Positions 24,201 through 36,400 of a stretch of 64,000 bases of DNA are shown piece after piece. The stretch spans positions 21,854,792 through 21,918,791 of the forward strand of contig OY726572.1 in NCBI GenBank assembly GCA_963383645.1, in the 5' to 3' direction. Source of the stretch: Muscardinus avellanarius. Its lineage: Eukaryota; Chordata; Mammalia; Rodentia; Gliridae. The notes beneath the pieces are model-generated. The model was not told where the DNA came from, ran no database searches, and worked only from the letters and a program-made list of their open reading frames with translations. The translations under genes were made by a program, and so were the position numbers. How positions within the stretch are numbered: the stretch's first letter is position 1; the number at the start of each line of letters is the position of its first letter.

Positions 24201-27001
24201 TTTATTTTATTTTTGTGATACTAGGGATGGAACCCAGGGACATTCTACCTTTGAGCTACATTTCCAGCCCTATAGTTTATTCTTTTTTTGAAACAAGATC
24301 TCACTGAGTTGCGGAAGGCCTCACTAAGTAACTGAGACTGGCCGCAAACCCATGATCCTCTTGTCAGCCTCCCAAGTACTGGTATTACAAGTGTGCGCAC
24401 CCCCCCACCCGCTCTAATCCCTGTTTAAATGAAAATAATTTGCCAGGCATAGTGGTATATGCTTGTAATCCCAGTACTTGGGAGGCTGAGACAGGAGTAT
24501 CACAGGTCATGGCCAACCTTAGCTACTTAGTGAGGCCCTCCGCAACTTAGTGAAACCCTGTTTCAAAACAAAAAAGAATAAAAAATAGGGGTGGGGGTGT
24601 AGCTCAGAGGTAGAATGCCCCTGGGTTCAGTCCCCAGTACCACACACACACAAAGGATATAATTTATATGATTCTGAGGAAATAATTTTAAAAAGTGGCA
24701 AATTATAATAGCTAAATTAACTGTTGTTAAATTTGAAATTAGTTTACCTTTTTAAGGAAAGAAATATAATTTATTCTTTTGGAAAAAAAAAGATATATCC
24801 TCATTATAAAGACTTCAAACCACACATAATAGTGAAAGGATGAAGGGCTGGGAGGTAGCTCAGTGGTGGAATGTTTGCCCAGCATGTGAGAGGCCCTAGG
24901 TTCAGTGCCCAGTACCACTGTGTGTGTGTGTGGGGGGGGGGGACAGAACATCAATGGATTTGAGTTCTGGAGAGATCACATTTATCTCTGGGTTCCATGG
25001 CATACACCTCTAATCCCAGTACCTGGGAAGTTGAGATAGGAGAATCACAGGTTTGAGGCCAGTCTCAGCAACTTAGCTGAGGCTGAGTTGAACTTCACTT
25101 CGAGAAGACACCCTGTATTCTGTAGCTAGCACTCTTGTGTCCCTTCCTCTCCTTCCCTTGACACTTCCCATCCCTAAGCAACTAGATTTTCTCAAGAGAT
25201 TAACCATTTTTTGGGAGGGGGGTGCTGGGGATTGAACTTGGGAGCATTCTACCTCTTACCTTTTTTATTTTGAAACAAGGTCTTGCTAGGTTGCTGAGGT
25301 TGGCCTCAAACCTGCAATCCTCTTGTTGTAGCCTCCCAAGTACTGGGATTGTAGGTGTGAACCACCACACCTGGCTTTCTTTCTTTTTTTAATGCAGCAT
25401 GTTTCTGTAACTATCACAGTTTTCCTGGATCATTTGTGCTAGTTCAGTCTGCTGCTCCTGCTTGTTAGACTATTAGAGATGGAACAGAGTCTGGGGGTTA
25501 CTATGGAATTCAGTTAAGGGCCATGGTGGGAAATTAGACTGAAGTGTGTAGAGGTTATTCTAGTCCTGGACCACATGATAGCTAGTTTTTTTATGTGATG
25601 GAATACTTTTTTTTTTTTTTAATTTGGAACACATAGGCATTCTACCTCCAAGCTACGTCCCCAGCCCAGTTTGACAGCTTGTTTGGAAACATGGTTTCAC
25701 TTAGTGAGAGCCTCACTAAGTTGATGAGGCTGGCTTTGAACCTGTGATCCTCCTTTTTCAGTCTCCCAAGTACTGGGATTACAAGCTTGCGTGATCATGC
25801 CCAGCTTGCAATATCTTTCAACAGTACACAAGTATGACACTTCTTTAATGGTCTTTCTTGATACAGATATGTCTTGATTGATACACCTGGACAGATTGAG
25901 GTATTCACCTGGTCAGCTTCTGGGACGATCATCACTGAGGCCCTGGTGAGTATTCTAGGTCTCGTAACTGAGAGTAGCTAGAGGGCTAGATTGGCTTAGC
26001 ATCTGTTTGTCTGGGACTGTATATGGGACAGAGCTATAGAAGTTCTGCACACCCTGCCTAAAGTGGTTCTCTGTTGCCGAGGAAGGTAGGAAAAGAGGGT
26101 GGTACATGCCTGCAATCCTAGCTACTTGGGAGGCTGAGGCAGGAGGATTGCAAGTTTGAGGCCAACCTGGGCAACTTAGCGAGACTCTGTCTCAAAATTT
26201 AAAAAAAGGGCTGGGAATGTAGTGGAGTTGTAGGCTACTCCTGTAGTCAACCCCCAGTACCACCCAAAAATAAAGAAAACAAAATGGGAGCTAGGTCGTG
26301 AACCCACTGACTGATGCATTAATTTTTTGTTTCTTTAGGCATCCTCGTTTCCAACAGTGGTCATCTATGTAATGGACACATCGAGAAGTACTAACCCGGT
26401 GACCTTCATGTCCAATATGCTCTATGCCTGCAGGTAACGGGCTCTTGGTGGGCCTGGTGTCCACCAAGGTGTGAGGACTCCTCTCAACTTGCCTTCCTCC
26501 TCTTTTTTGGGGGGCCCTGGTTATGTATCCTGGATTTATAGTCATTTAGATTTGCTACTTAATTGAGTGGCTGTGAGTTGGGGGAAGGTCAGAGGAGAAG
26601 AGATACAGGTGCTGTTGGCTTTTTCTCTCCTCACCTTCTGATCTTCCCACTGTGTTTGTTTTAGAAAAAGGTGGTGAACCTTGTGGTAGTTGCTCCTACT
26701 TGAATGAAATCTAAGTCTGAATAGAATGGAGCCCTCTGTTCTGAGCGGTATTTTGTGTGCTATAGGTAGAGTGAAATGGTAGCATGAGAGGTAACTGAAT
26801 AAAAAGTTTCCCTAAACTCTAAAATGCACAGGTGTGTCACAAGTGGGGGCCACTCGGAGAGGAAGGACATGGATGACCAGACTGTCAGTCTGTTGTGGCT
26901 GAGGAGCAAGGCAGACCATTATGAAAGCTCAGGTTTCATTTTGGGGTGCACAAAAGCTGTCACCAACATTTATCTCTTCTGGTATGAATAGGAATGTCTC
27001 T

Positions 27002-27053
<52 letters not shown>

Positions 27054-30000
27054 ATTGGTGCACTGTATTCATACATCATAGTAGGATACATACTTTTGTA
27101 GACATACATGCACACTTTTCCCAGTCAGCCCCCACCCAATCCCCACCCCATTCTCTCCCTATCCCTCCCTCCCATGCTTGGCTTAGTAGTTGACATCTAG
27201 TATTATGGCAATTTATCTAAAATTAAAAATGATAATCTCACATAACAGTTTCATTTGTCTGATACCAAGCTTTTGATGACTTAAAGATAACATTTCAATA
27301 TTTCTTTTTGCTTTCTTTCTTACCAGAGAATATTTTTTTTCTATTTTTTAGGTGAAACTATCATATATTTATATATTTATTTTTCAGAAAAAAATCTATC
27401 CTAATATGGAATATGGACTCTAGGTACCCAAAACGATCTTGAAAAAGAACAAAGCTAGGAGATATATATTTTCTGATTTCAAACCATATAAAGCTACAAT
27501 AATTGAAACAGTGTAGTACTATTCTAAAGGCAGATATATAAACCATGGAAGTTAAATAAAAGCCTAGAGCTAAATTCTTCCCTATATTGTCAAGTTATTT
27601 TTGACAAGGTTTCCACGAACATTTGGTGGTGGAAATATTAATCTTTTAACTAAATATTGTTAAAAAATAATAATTACATGGAAAAGAATAAAATTGGACC
27701 CTTACCTAATCCCATATACAAATATTAACTCAAAATAGATAATAGACCTAAATATAAATCTTAAGACTATAAACTTTTAGGAGAAAATCTGGGTCATAAA
27801 ACCTCACAACATTGAAATTGGCAGTGATTTCTTGGTTATGATTTCAAAGGCACAGGCAACAGAGGAGTATACAAACTCCCTAAAAAAAAAATTGTATATA
27901 CAAAGACAATGTACACAGAGTTAACAGTTACTAATAGAATGGGATAAAATATTTCCAAATGCTATATCTGAAGGTGTATTAATATTCCAACTAGGAATCC
28001 TAAAAATTAACAACAATAAAGGCAAACAATACCCTTTAGAGATAGGTAAAAGACTAACATAAATAATGAATCTCCACAAATAACCAATCTTAGTTGTTTG
28101 TTGGATGGAAAATCTTGTTTCTCTAGTTCTGGAGTGTGTTACCTATTTCTTCTTTGTAGTTAATCTCTTTGAGTATTTTCTCTAGTGCTGGTTTTGAAGA
28201 CATAAATTCCTTCAGTTTCTGTTTGTCATGGAAGCTTCTTATTTCTCCTTCTAATTTGATAGAAAGTTTTGCTGGGTAGGAAATTTTTGGCTGGAAGTTG
28301 TTTTCTTTCAGAGTTTGGAATATGTTACTCCAAGCCCTTCTGGCTCTCATAACTTGGTTTGGGAAGTCTGGAGTGATTCTAATTGGTTTGTCTCTGAATG
28401 TCACTTGGCCCTTTGCTTTTGTTGCCTTTAAGATTCTCTGCTTGGCTTCCACATTGGTCATTTTGACAATTATGTGGCGTGGGGATCCTCTTCTCCGATC
28501 CTGTCTAAAGGGAGTTCTATACGTTTCCTGGACCTGCATATCGACCTCTTGCTCTATGTCTGGAAAATTTTCTGCTATTACTTCCTTGAAGAGATTGTTG
28601 ATCCCTTTGGTTTCACTTTCTTTTCCCTCCTCTATTCCAATTATTCTTAGGTTAGCTCTCTTAAAATGGGCCCATATTTCTTCAATATCAGATTCCTGCT
28701 GTCGGATATTTTTTTCTAGATTAGAAACTATGCGTTCATTTTTGGATTGCTCATCTTCTAAGAGCAAGATTCTGTTCTCCATGTGTTCTAATCGGTTGTT
28801 TGTGCTTTGAATTGAGGCCTTTACTTCATTAATTGCATCCTTTATCTCTTTTTGGCTCTCTCTGAGTTCTTTTCGAAGCACCTCTATTATTTCTACAGTT
28901 ATTTTCCTGATTTGATCTTCTAGAAATCTCTGATTTTCAGTTTTATCGGGTTCTGATGTTGTGGGGTTGTGGGCATTTATTGCTCCAGTATTATTCCTCT
29001 TTCCCATGATTTCGGATGTTTGTGCCTTCTCTGGGTTCTTCCCTTGGGTCACTATGACTTCACTTAAGGTGCTCTGGATCTCGAGTCAATAGTATCTCAG
29101 ACCCCACTACACCTTTACTGGGTTGTATCACAGAGTCTCCGACCCAGAGAGTCGATAGAGGCTGCTTTAGACTGTGGGGGGTGCCAGGTTGCAAGTTCTC
29201 CTATGGTGTGATATCTCTGCCACCGCCCCTCCCCCACTGGGTCAAGTCCCAGGGAGTACAGTACTGGGATTTCTCCTCTGTGGCCCGCAATTTGACTCAC
29301 TGTTCTTGAGTACGCAGATGTAGCTGTACTGAACTCGTTGAATTCTCTGCTGCTGCCGCCGGTGGCAATATGGCGCCGCTGCTACGCCCTCGGCTGTGGG
29401 GCTGGTGTTTTTCTTCTTGGTTTTGGTTTCCACTCTGAATCCCTGCAGCGTGTGCTGAGCTCGGCCACTGGGAACTTTAGATGCTCTCTGCGCGGAGAAA
29501 TCCCGCCTGGCTGTTCCGCAGTGGCTCACCTCGGCTTGCTGTAGCCGTCCCGTGAATTCGCCGGCAGTATGGCGCTGCTGCCGCCGCGTCTGCCGCGTCC
29601 TCGGGCGATAGGCCAGTTATCTCCTCTGTGGCTCTGTTCTCAGTCCGCTTTCTCTCTGGAGCCTGGTGATTTTTTGTTTCACTGGTGATGGTGTTTTCTG
29701 GCTATGAAAGGCGCTGATTTTGTGGTAATGGAGGTTCGTTGTTAGCGGGGCTCTTAAGCCCCACTTTTCTCGGTCGCCCGGAATGTCTCTTCTTGTAGGA
29801 TGCAAGAAATCCTGATCCAAATAGAAGTCTTATGATTGATAGCATTACTTCATTTTCATATTAATTATATAAAAGACAGTTGTTTGCTAGATATGGCAGT
29901 ACATGCCCGTGATCCCAGTACTTGGGAGGAGTCAGGAGGGTTGCAGGTTTGAAGCCAGCCATATTAAGTTAGTGAGGCTCTCAGCAACTTAGACCATATT

Positions 30001-33000
30001 TCCAAATAAAAGATAAAATATGGCTGCGGATGTAGCTTGGAGATAGAATGCCCTGCTTTAATTGCTAGCACCATATTTGTAAGTGTGCATGTTCAAGCGC
30101 ATGGCAGTTATTCGATTAGCCTGATTGTGATAATCAGTTCACAGTGTATGCATAGATCAGAACATCATGGCAGCTGGGACTGTAACTCAGCAGTAGAGTA
30201 GAATGCCAAGGCTCAGGGTTCAGTCCCAAGCACCAAAAAAAAAATTAAATAAAATAAATTAAAAAATTAAAATAAGGCAGTAAGTAAATAAAAAGGAAAG
30301 GGTGGATCTTTAAAAAAGAATCACATTGTATACCTTAAATATATATGCAGTTTTTATGTCAGTTATACCTCAATAAAGCTAGAGGAGAAATTTAAAAATT
30401 TTAAATGTGTAACATAACATTTTTTGGGGGAGGGGGAGGGTCTGGGAATGGAACCTAGGGCATTCGACCTCCAAGCTACACCCCCTGCCCTATTTTTTAT
30501 TCTTTATTTTGAAACAGGGTCTCACTAAGTTGCAGAGGGCCTCACTAAACTGAGGCTGTCTGCGAACCCCGATCCTCCGGTCTCAGCCTCCTTAATGCTG
30601 GGATTACAAGTGTGCGCCACCACGCCCGGCATAATGTAACATTTTCAAATGTTTATTCCCCAGCTTTATTAAGATATGAATGACAGCTAAAAGCTATTTA
30701 CATTTACAGGGCATTTGTAAAGATTAAAGCAGTTCATATATATAAAAGTGCTCAGCAGAGTGCCTGTACAATAAAAAGAATTTAATAAATGTTCACTTGC
30801 TTCTCTGGAAGCAACAACAGCAGTAGACAGTTATGTGGTAAAAACCAAAATGATAATCAAAGCAAAGCATTATTACTCCAGTGAGAGGAGAGTGAGTGTG
30901 CGTGTGTTTTGTTGCTGTGTGCTTGATGTTGCTGGTTGTTTTCTTGCTGGGAGAAGACTGAATGCCGTCTAACCATGAATAACTGTCCTTGAATTAAATA
31001 CGTTCCCCTCTCAGTCTCAAGAGACTGAGGCGAGGCAGGCTAGAGTTTAAGTGTTTTCATTAATACCTAAATGAAGTCTTGATGTTTGATTTTCAGCATC
31101 TTGTACAAAACCAAGCTGCCTTTCATCGTGGTTATGAACAAAGTAAGTGTATCCTTCCTTCTGTGATTTCAGCATATCTTTTTCATCAGAACCTTGTGGT
31201 TGTCAGAAGGGTTGGACGGATGACAAGGATTGTTTCAGGTGCTGGACATAAAATTCAGGTTTTACTGAAGCCAAGTCATAGGCACTTGTAGGAAATAGAG
31301 TCATCAAATGAAATGAGTGTTTATCATCGGCTCCCACCCAAAGTGATTTTAGGATAGATAGAATAGCCCTTAAACTATAGTGGATGATTTATTCCTCAGA
31401 ACCAGGACTATATAAATATGGGAGAGACAGCCAGTCCATTGGGAGTGGCAGTTAAAGAAACATAAAGAAAATGTCTTTATGGCATGTTGTGATGGAGGAA
31501 GAAATGGGAGGTGGAGAAAGAAAACACATGTATGGTATGTTCTTTGCTGTTACTGGTAAGTTAAAAAGTGATATTTGCCATCGTTTGTTACGTAACCCCA
31601 TTTCTGGTTGCTAATAGTTGACTTTTCCCTGGTGCAGACTGACATCATTGATCACAGCTTTGCAGTGGAATGGATGCAAGATTTTGAGGCTTTCCAAGAT
31701 GCTTTGAATCAAGAAACCACATACGTCAGTAACCTGACTCGATCCATGAGCCTGGTGTTAGATGAGTTTTACAGCTCACTCAGGGTAAACTTTCTCTTTT
31801 GTTCACACTGGTAGTCTCTCTAGACAACCTTTTAACCCACAGGACTGGCTTTGAACTTAGCTTAAAAAGGATGCTCAGACCTGAGAGGTAACTTTTACTG
31901 ACTGTATTGAGTCCTGAAATCTGGAGGTCATGGTCTGGGGAAGTGGCTCTGTGGTAGAGTGCTTGCCTAGCACGTAAATTCATGAGGCCCTGGGTTTAGT
32001 TCCCAGTGCTACAAAAAACAAGACACAAAATTGTGGAGGTTTACAAGATAAGACCCCTACCTGCAGAGAGTTTATTGTCTAGTTAAGGGTAGAAGGCTAC
32101 ACACAGAATGGAAAGTTGATATATTGTGCTAAGTGGCTTCGGACAGATCGGGTTTGATGCTTCGGACAGATCGGGTCATATCACCGTGAGGGATTTGAGA
32201 GGGTGCAGTCTTATAGGTATGCTCTGGAGGAAGGGTAAGATTCATGTAAGCAAAAGTGGATGCCAGCTGCAAAGAGTATTCCGATTAGACAAGCAAAGGC
32301 ATTGAGAGAACAGAAAGTGGCTTGGTTTGGTTTGGTTTGTTAGGGATGAGATCCTGACTCCTATTTATTCCATTCTAATTGTATTTTTTTGTCAAGTGTT
32401 TATTCCCCATGGACTTACTTTCATGATTCTCGGCTAGGTGTGCTGTTCTTTTTTATCTATTGCCAGTGATTCTCAAAGTATTTAAACTTCTTTTTCTTCA
32501 TACATTTGAACAAAATGATGCACACCACTTAAAAGCCAGCGGTCGTTTCCTCAGTGCCATTTCTGATGCTTTTGGCAGGTGGTGGGTGTCTCTGCTGTTG
32601 TGGGCACTGGCTTCGATGAACTCTTTGTACAAGTCACCAGTGCTGCAGAAGAATATGAAAGGTGAGCATGAAGGAGAACTCCACTGGTGACCTTTTTAGT
32701 AGACCGCAATTCTGATATATAGCAGTTTTGGCAGTTAAAAGTGTTTAGGTTTTCATCATATATGCAATGCACATGCCTTGTACATGTGCACCGGACCTGA
32801 CCATACTTAGGACTAACAATTCATCATTAACTTAAAAAAAATACAAGGATGAAATCTTCACTGAATTGAATTATTAAGAAACAGGGGTCATCAGACTTTT
32901 TCTGTAGAGAGCCAGTTAGTAGCTGGGCTTGGTGGCGCACGCTTGTAATCTCGGTACTTGGAAGGCTGAAGCAGGAGGATCACAGGTTCGTGGCCAGCCT

Positions 33001-33408
33001 CAGTAACATAGTGAGGCTCTGTGCAACTTAGACCCTGTTTTAACATAAGAAATAAAAATATAGGGCTAGGGGTATAGTCTAGAATGCCCCTGGGTTTGAT
33101 CCCCAGTAACACAGCGTTTGTAAAAACAGGCATTGAGCTGGATTTGGTACCAAGGTCACTGTGATTTAGTTGGGAAGATATGTATAAAGGCACATTGCAT
33201 AATAAGTGGTTGTTAGCATTATCGTCCTTGTTAGTAGTGGAATTCCGTTCACCTAAAGGAAGTAGAGTCAACGCACCTATTTGCTTAGGTGCTGCGGCCT
33301 GATGAGCTGCTTGCTAGCATGCTTCTTTGGCTTTATATTCTGCAAGATTCCAACAACTACATTGTCATTTTCAGACTGTTCTAATTTTGAATCATCAGAC
33401 AAGGGTGG

Positions 33409-33454
<46 letters not shown>

Positions 33455-36400
33455 AAAGCTTCAGGATACACTTCCTGTATCATCTCATGGTTGTTGCTCA
33501 GGTATATCACTTCATTGTGCTTTGGACTTCTGAGCAAAGCAGGTCCATCTTTTATTCAGCTCACACATTTACCTCAAGCAGATGGTGAGCTCCTCCGTCA
33601 TGGTCTCTAATGTTAATCTTTGCAACCCAGCAGTCAGGAATTTTGTTCTTTTCTGGGTTTTCTGGGTAGTAACTTGGCTTCAGTTTCCTTAGGGATAGAC
33701 TCTTTCAGTGACATAAGACATAGTATAATGGATGTTCAACAGAGTCAGCTTGTTTATTATTGTCAGAGTCTTCAGAAAATAAGAGTAGGGTTTGGGGCAG
33801 GCATGTTGGATTTTTATGTGAAGAAATTTAGAAAATATTTCTTTTTCCAGGGAGTATCGTCCTGAATATGAACGTCTGAAGAAATCACTGGTAAGAGAAG
33901 AGGCTGTTTGTATATTTAACATTTTTCAGAGTGTCTTTTAAACTCTTGTTAGTATTTTTTGGTTGTTTCACTGTATGTTTGAGACGGTTTTGCTGTGTTT
34001 TGCCCAGGCTGGTTTTAAACTCATGGGCTCAAGCAGTCCTCCCTCTCCCTCCTCAGTAGCGAGGACTACAGGGCTTGCCACCACATTGGACTTTAAGTAC
34101 TTGTTAATTTTAAATTGTAAATTTGTGTTTGTGTTGTTTGTATGCAGGAAAGCCCCTCAATTATTTTCTTCTTTTTATATTTGAAATTTTAAGTCAGATT
34201 TTTACTGTTACATATACTACTTACTAAGCCTTATCCCCACCGTCACCCTTACTCCATGGTCAGCTTAAAGGCTAGTTGTAGAATTTTGCTCAAGAATAGA
34301 GAGGCAGCTCACAACTCTTTCTAGATGATCAGGGGTCCCGTCATCAGAGCTGCATGGGGTCCTTTATCATCAAACCTCCTTGCTAGGTCTACTTGAGAAG
34401 TCTTTGGATAGTTTTTGTGTCTTAGCTGCATCCTCTAATTCCACCTGTCGAGCCCCCTCATCGGAACCTCTGCTGTCATCTGGGCCTAGCTACTCAGTGT
34501 TTCTGTTCCCATAGCAGGCTTCAGGATTGTGTGATTCTTCGTCTCCACTTAGATGTCTGGCATCTAACTTGGGCTCATTTTTCACTTTCTATTTTGGTGC
34601 TGGGATCAAAGCCAGGGCCTCACATACACTAAGCGTACACTCACCACTGAGCTACAACCCCAGCCGTGCTGCTCTTTCAACATGACATATCCCCCGTTGT
34701 ATATAGGCCACCGCACAGAGCGAACATCAGAAAGAGCAACTGGACCGCCTTCAGAGAGACATGGGCTCCGTGGCCTTGGACACAGGGGCAGCCAAAGGTA
34801 ATGGCAGGCGGGGGCCCTTGGCCTTAGAGGTGCAGGAGGGGCACTTCCACCCAGCGGGGATGTCTCTGTATATGAGAGAGACCAAAGGATAAACACAACG
34901 TGCAGATGTTTGCTTGTCTCATTTATTTGTAAGTAGCTTGGAATAGCAAGTACCTGATAATTATATATGACTATATCACTTTGAGTTTCTCCTTCAGAAA
35001 ATTTTTGGCTTTTCTTTGGTAAAATAATTGATGTCTGCTCTGAGTATTTTGTTTGTGGTTTTTGTTTGTGTGTGGGGGCAATTTTAACTCTTCCCTAGCC
35101 CAACTTTTTCCCAGATTATTTTGACATAGTTTTAGATTTATAGAAAAGTTCCATGAGTAATACAGTGAATTGCTGTACCCTTCAGTCAGATTCCCAGAAT
35201 GCTAACATTTGACACAGTTACTTTTTGTTCTCCTTTCTCTGTACACATGTTTGTGTATATGTATATATTCATATACAACTCTGTATTTTATAAACATAGA
35301 TTACTTTTTACATTATTAATTAACTAATTGATTAATTTACTTTTGCTGTACTAGGGATTGAACTCAGTGGCATTCTACCTCTGACCTACACCCCCAACCC
35401 TATTTTTATTCTTTGTTTTGAAACAAGATCTCACTAAGTTGTGGAGGGCCTCACTAAGTAGCTGAGGCTAGCCAAAAACCCATGATCCTCCTGTCTCAAC
35501 CTCAAAGTACTGGCATTACAAGTGTGCGCCACCATGCCTGGCTTTATGTTACTTTTGTGTGTGTGTGTGTGTGTGTGGTACTGGGGGGTGGAACCCAGGG
35601 GCTTTTCTACCTCCAGGCTATACTCCCAGACCTATTATATACTTTATTTTGGAAACAGGGTCTTACTAAGTTGCTAAAAGCCTCACTAAGTAGCTGAGGC
35701 TGGCTTTGAACCTGTGCGATCCTCCTGTCTCAGCCTCCCAAGAGCTGGGATTACAAGCGTGCACCACCATGCCCGGCTATATATTACTTTTTTTTTAATC
35801 ACTAAGAGTAAATTAAGGATGCTCTTTTACTTTGAATACTTCAGTATCTATTTTCTAAAAACAAGGATACACTTTTACATAACCTCAGGGCAGTTATCAG
35901 AAATCAGGAAATTAACCTTAATACAATACTGTTACTTTACACATAGAGCTTTGGATGTAGCCATTTGCTACAGTAGAAGAGTAGAAGAGAATCCTGCATG
36001 TACTTTGCAGCTAATTCTCAGCAAATGTTACATCTGCCGCTACAAGGGTTCTGCTGTGCTTGCTTCAGAGCCTCTCTGAAGCTGTATGGCACCAGGAGGC
36101 TTCCCACGCTCACCCTGATGCTCCGGCATGCTTATGTATCATTCATAGGGAAAGCCGTACTTTCCAGCCAGCTATGCGCTAGGGAAAAAGACGCCGCTAC
36201 TCCCAAGGAAAGTGTGTAGGTTTTTCTTCAGTTGAAAAAATGGAGCGCCTCCCATGATTGGGCTCGTGGAAACCCTTTGTGAACTGAATTACTCTAGAAA
36301 TGTTAAATGGCATTGACAGTGGATTTAGTTGAAGCAGAATCCTGCATTTATGTTTATCATGAACACTTTATCCTGTCAGTTTGTGATCATACTTACTGAT

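Larger units (their letters stand above)
26991..29794 (-). mobile_element. Composite L1 retrotransposon insertion with target-site duplications
   Basis: A 14-15 base direct repeat (ggaatgtctcttctt) lies at 26991-27005 and 29780-29794. Read on the minus strand the insert has a GC-rich 5' UTR (about 29779-29053), an open ORF1, a short spacer to about 28085, then a segment in the opposite orientation (about 28080-27385) that matches the 3' part of L1 ORF2 and is far more decayed, some unassigned AT-rich sequence, and a 3' UTR with a G-rich polypurine tract (27130-27175), AATAAA and a long poly(A) (poly-T at 27002-27038). The outer ends look like one target-primed insertion; the inside does not fit a simple full-length or 5'-inverted L1. 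Confidence 0.85.

Noticed and set aside
24845..24933. tRNA-like A and B boxes in ID elements, possible tRNA genes
   Set aside because: No complete cloverleaf or anticodon stem; these are tRNA-derived SINEs with A-rich ends.
28298..28810. A 170-codon plus-strand frame
   Set aside because: It is the antisense of the L1 ORF1 coding region.
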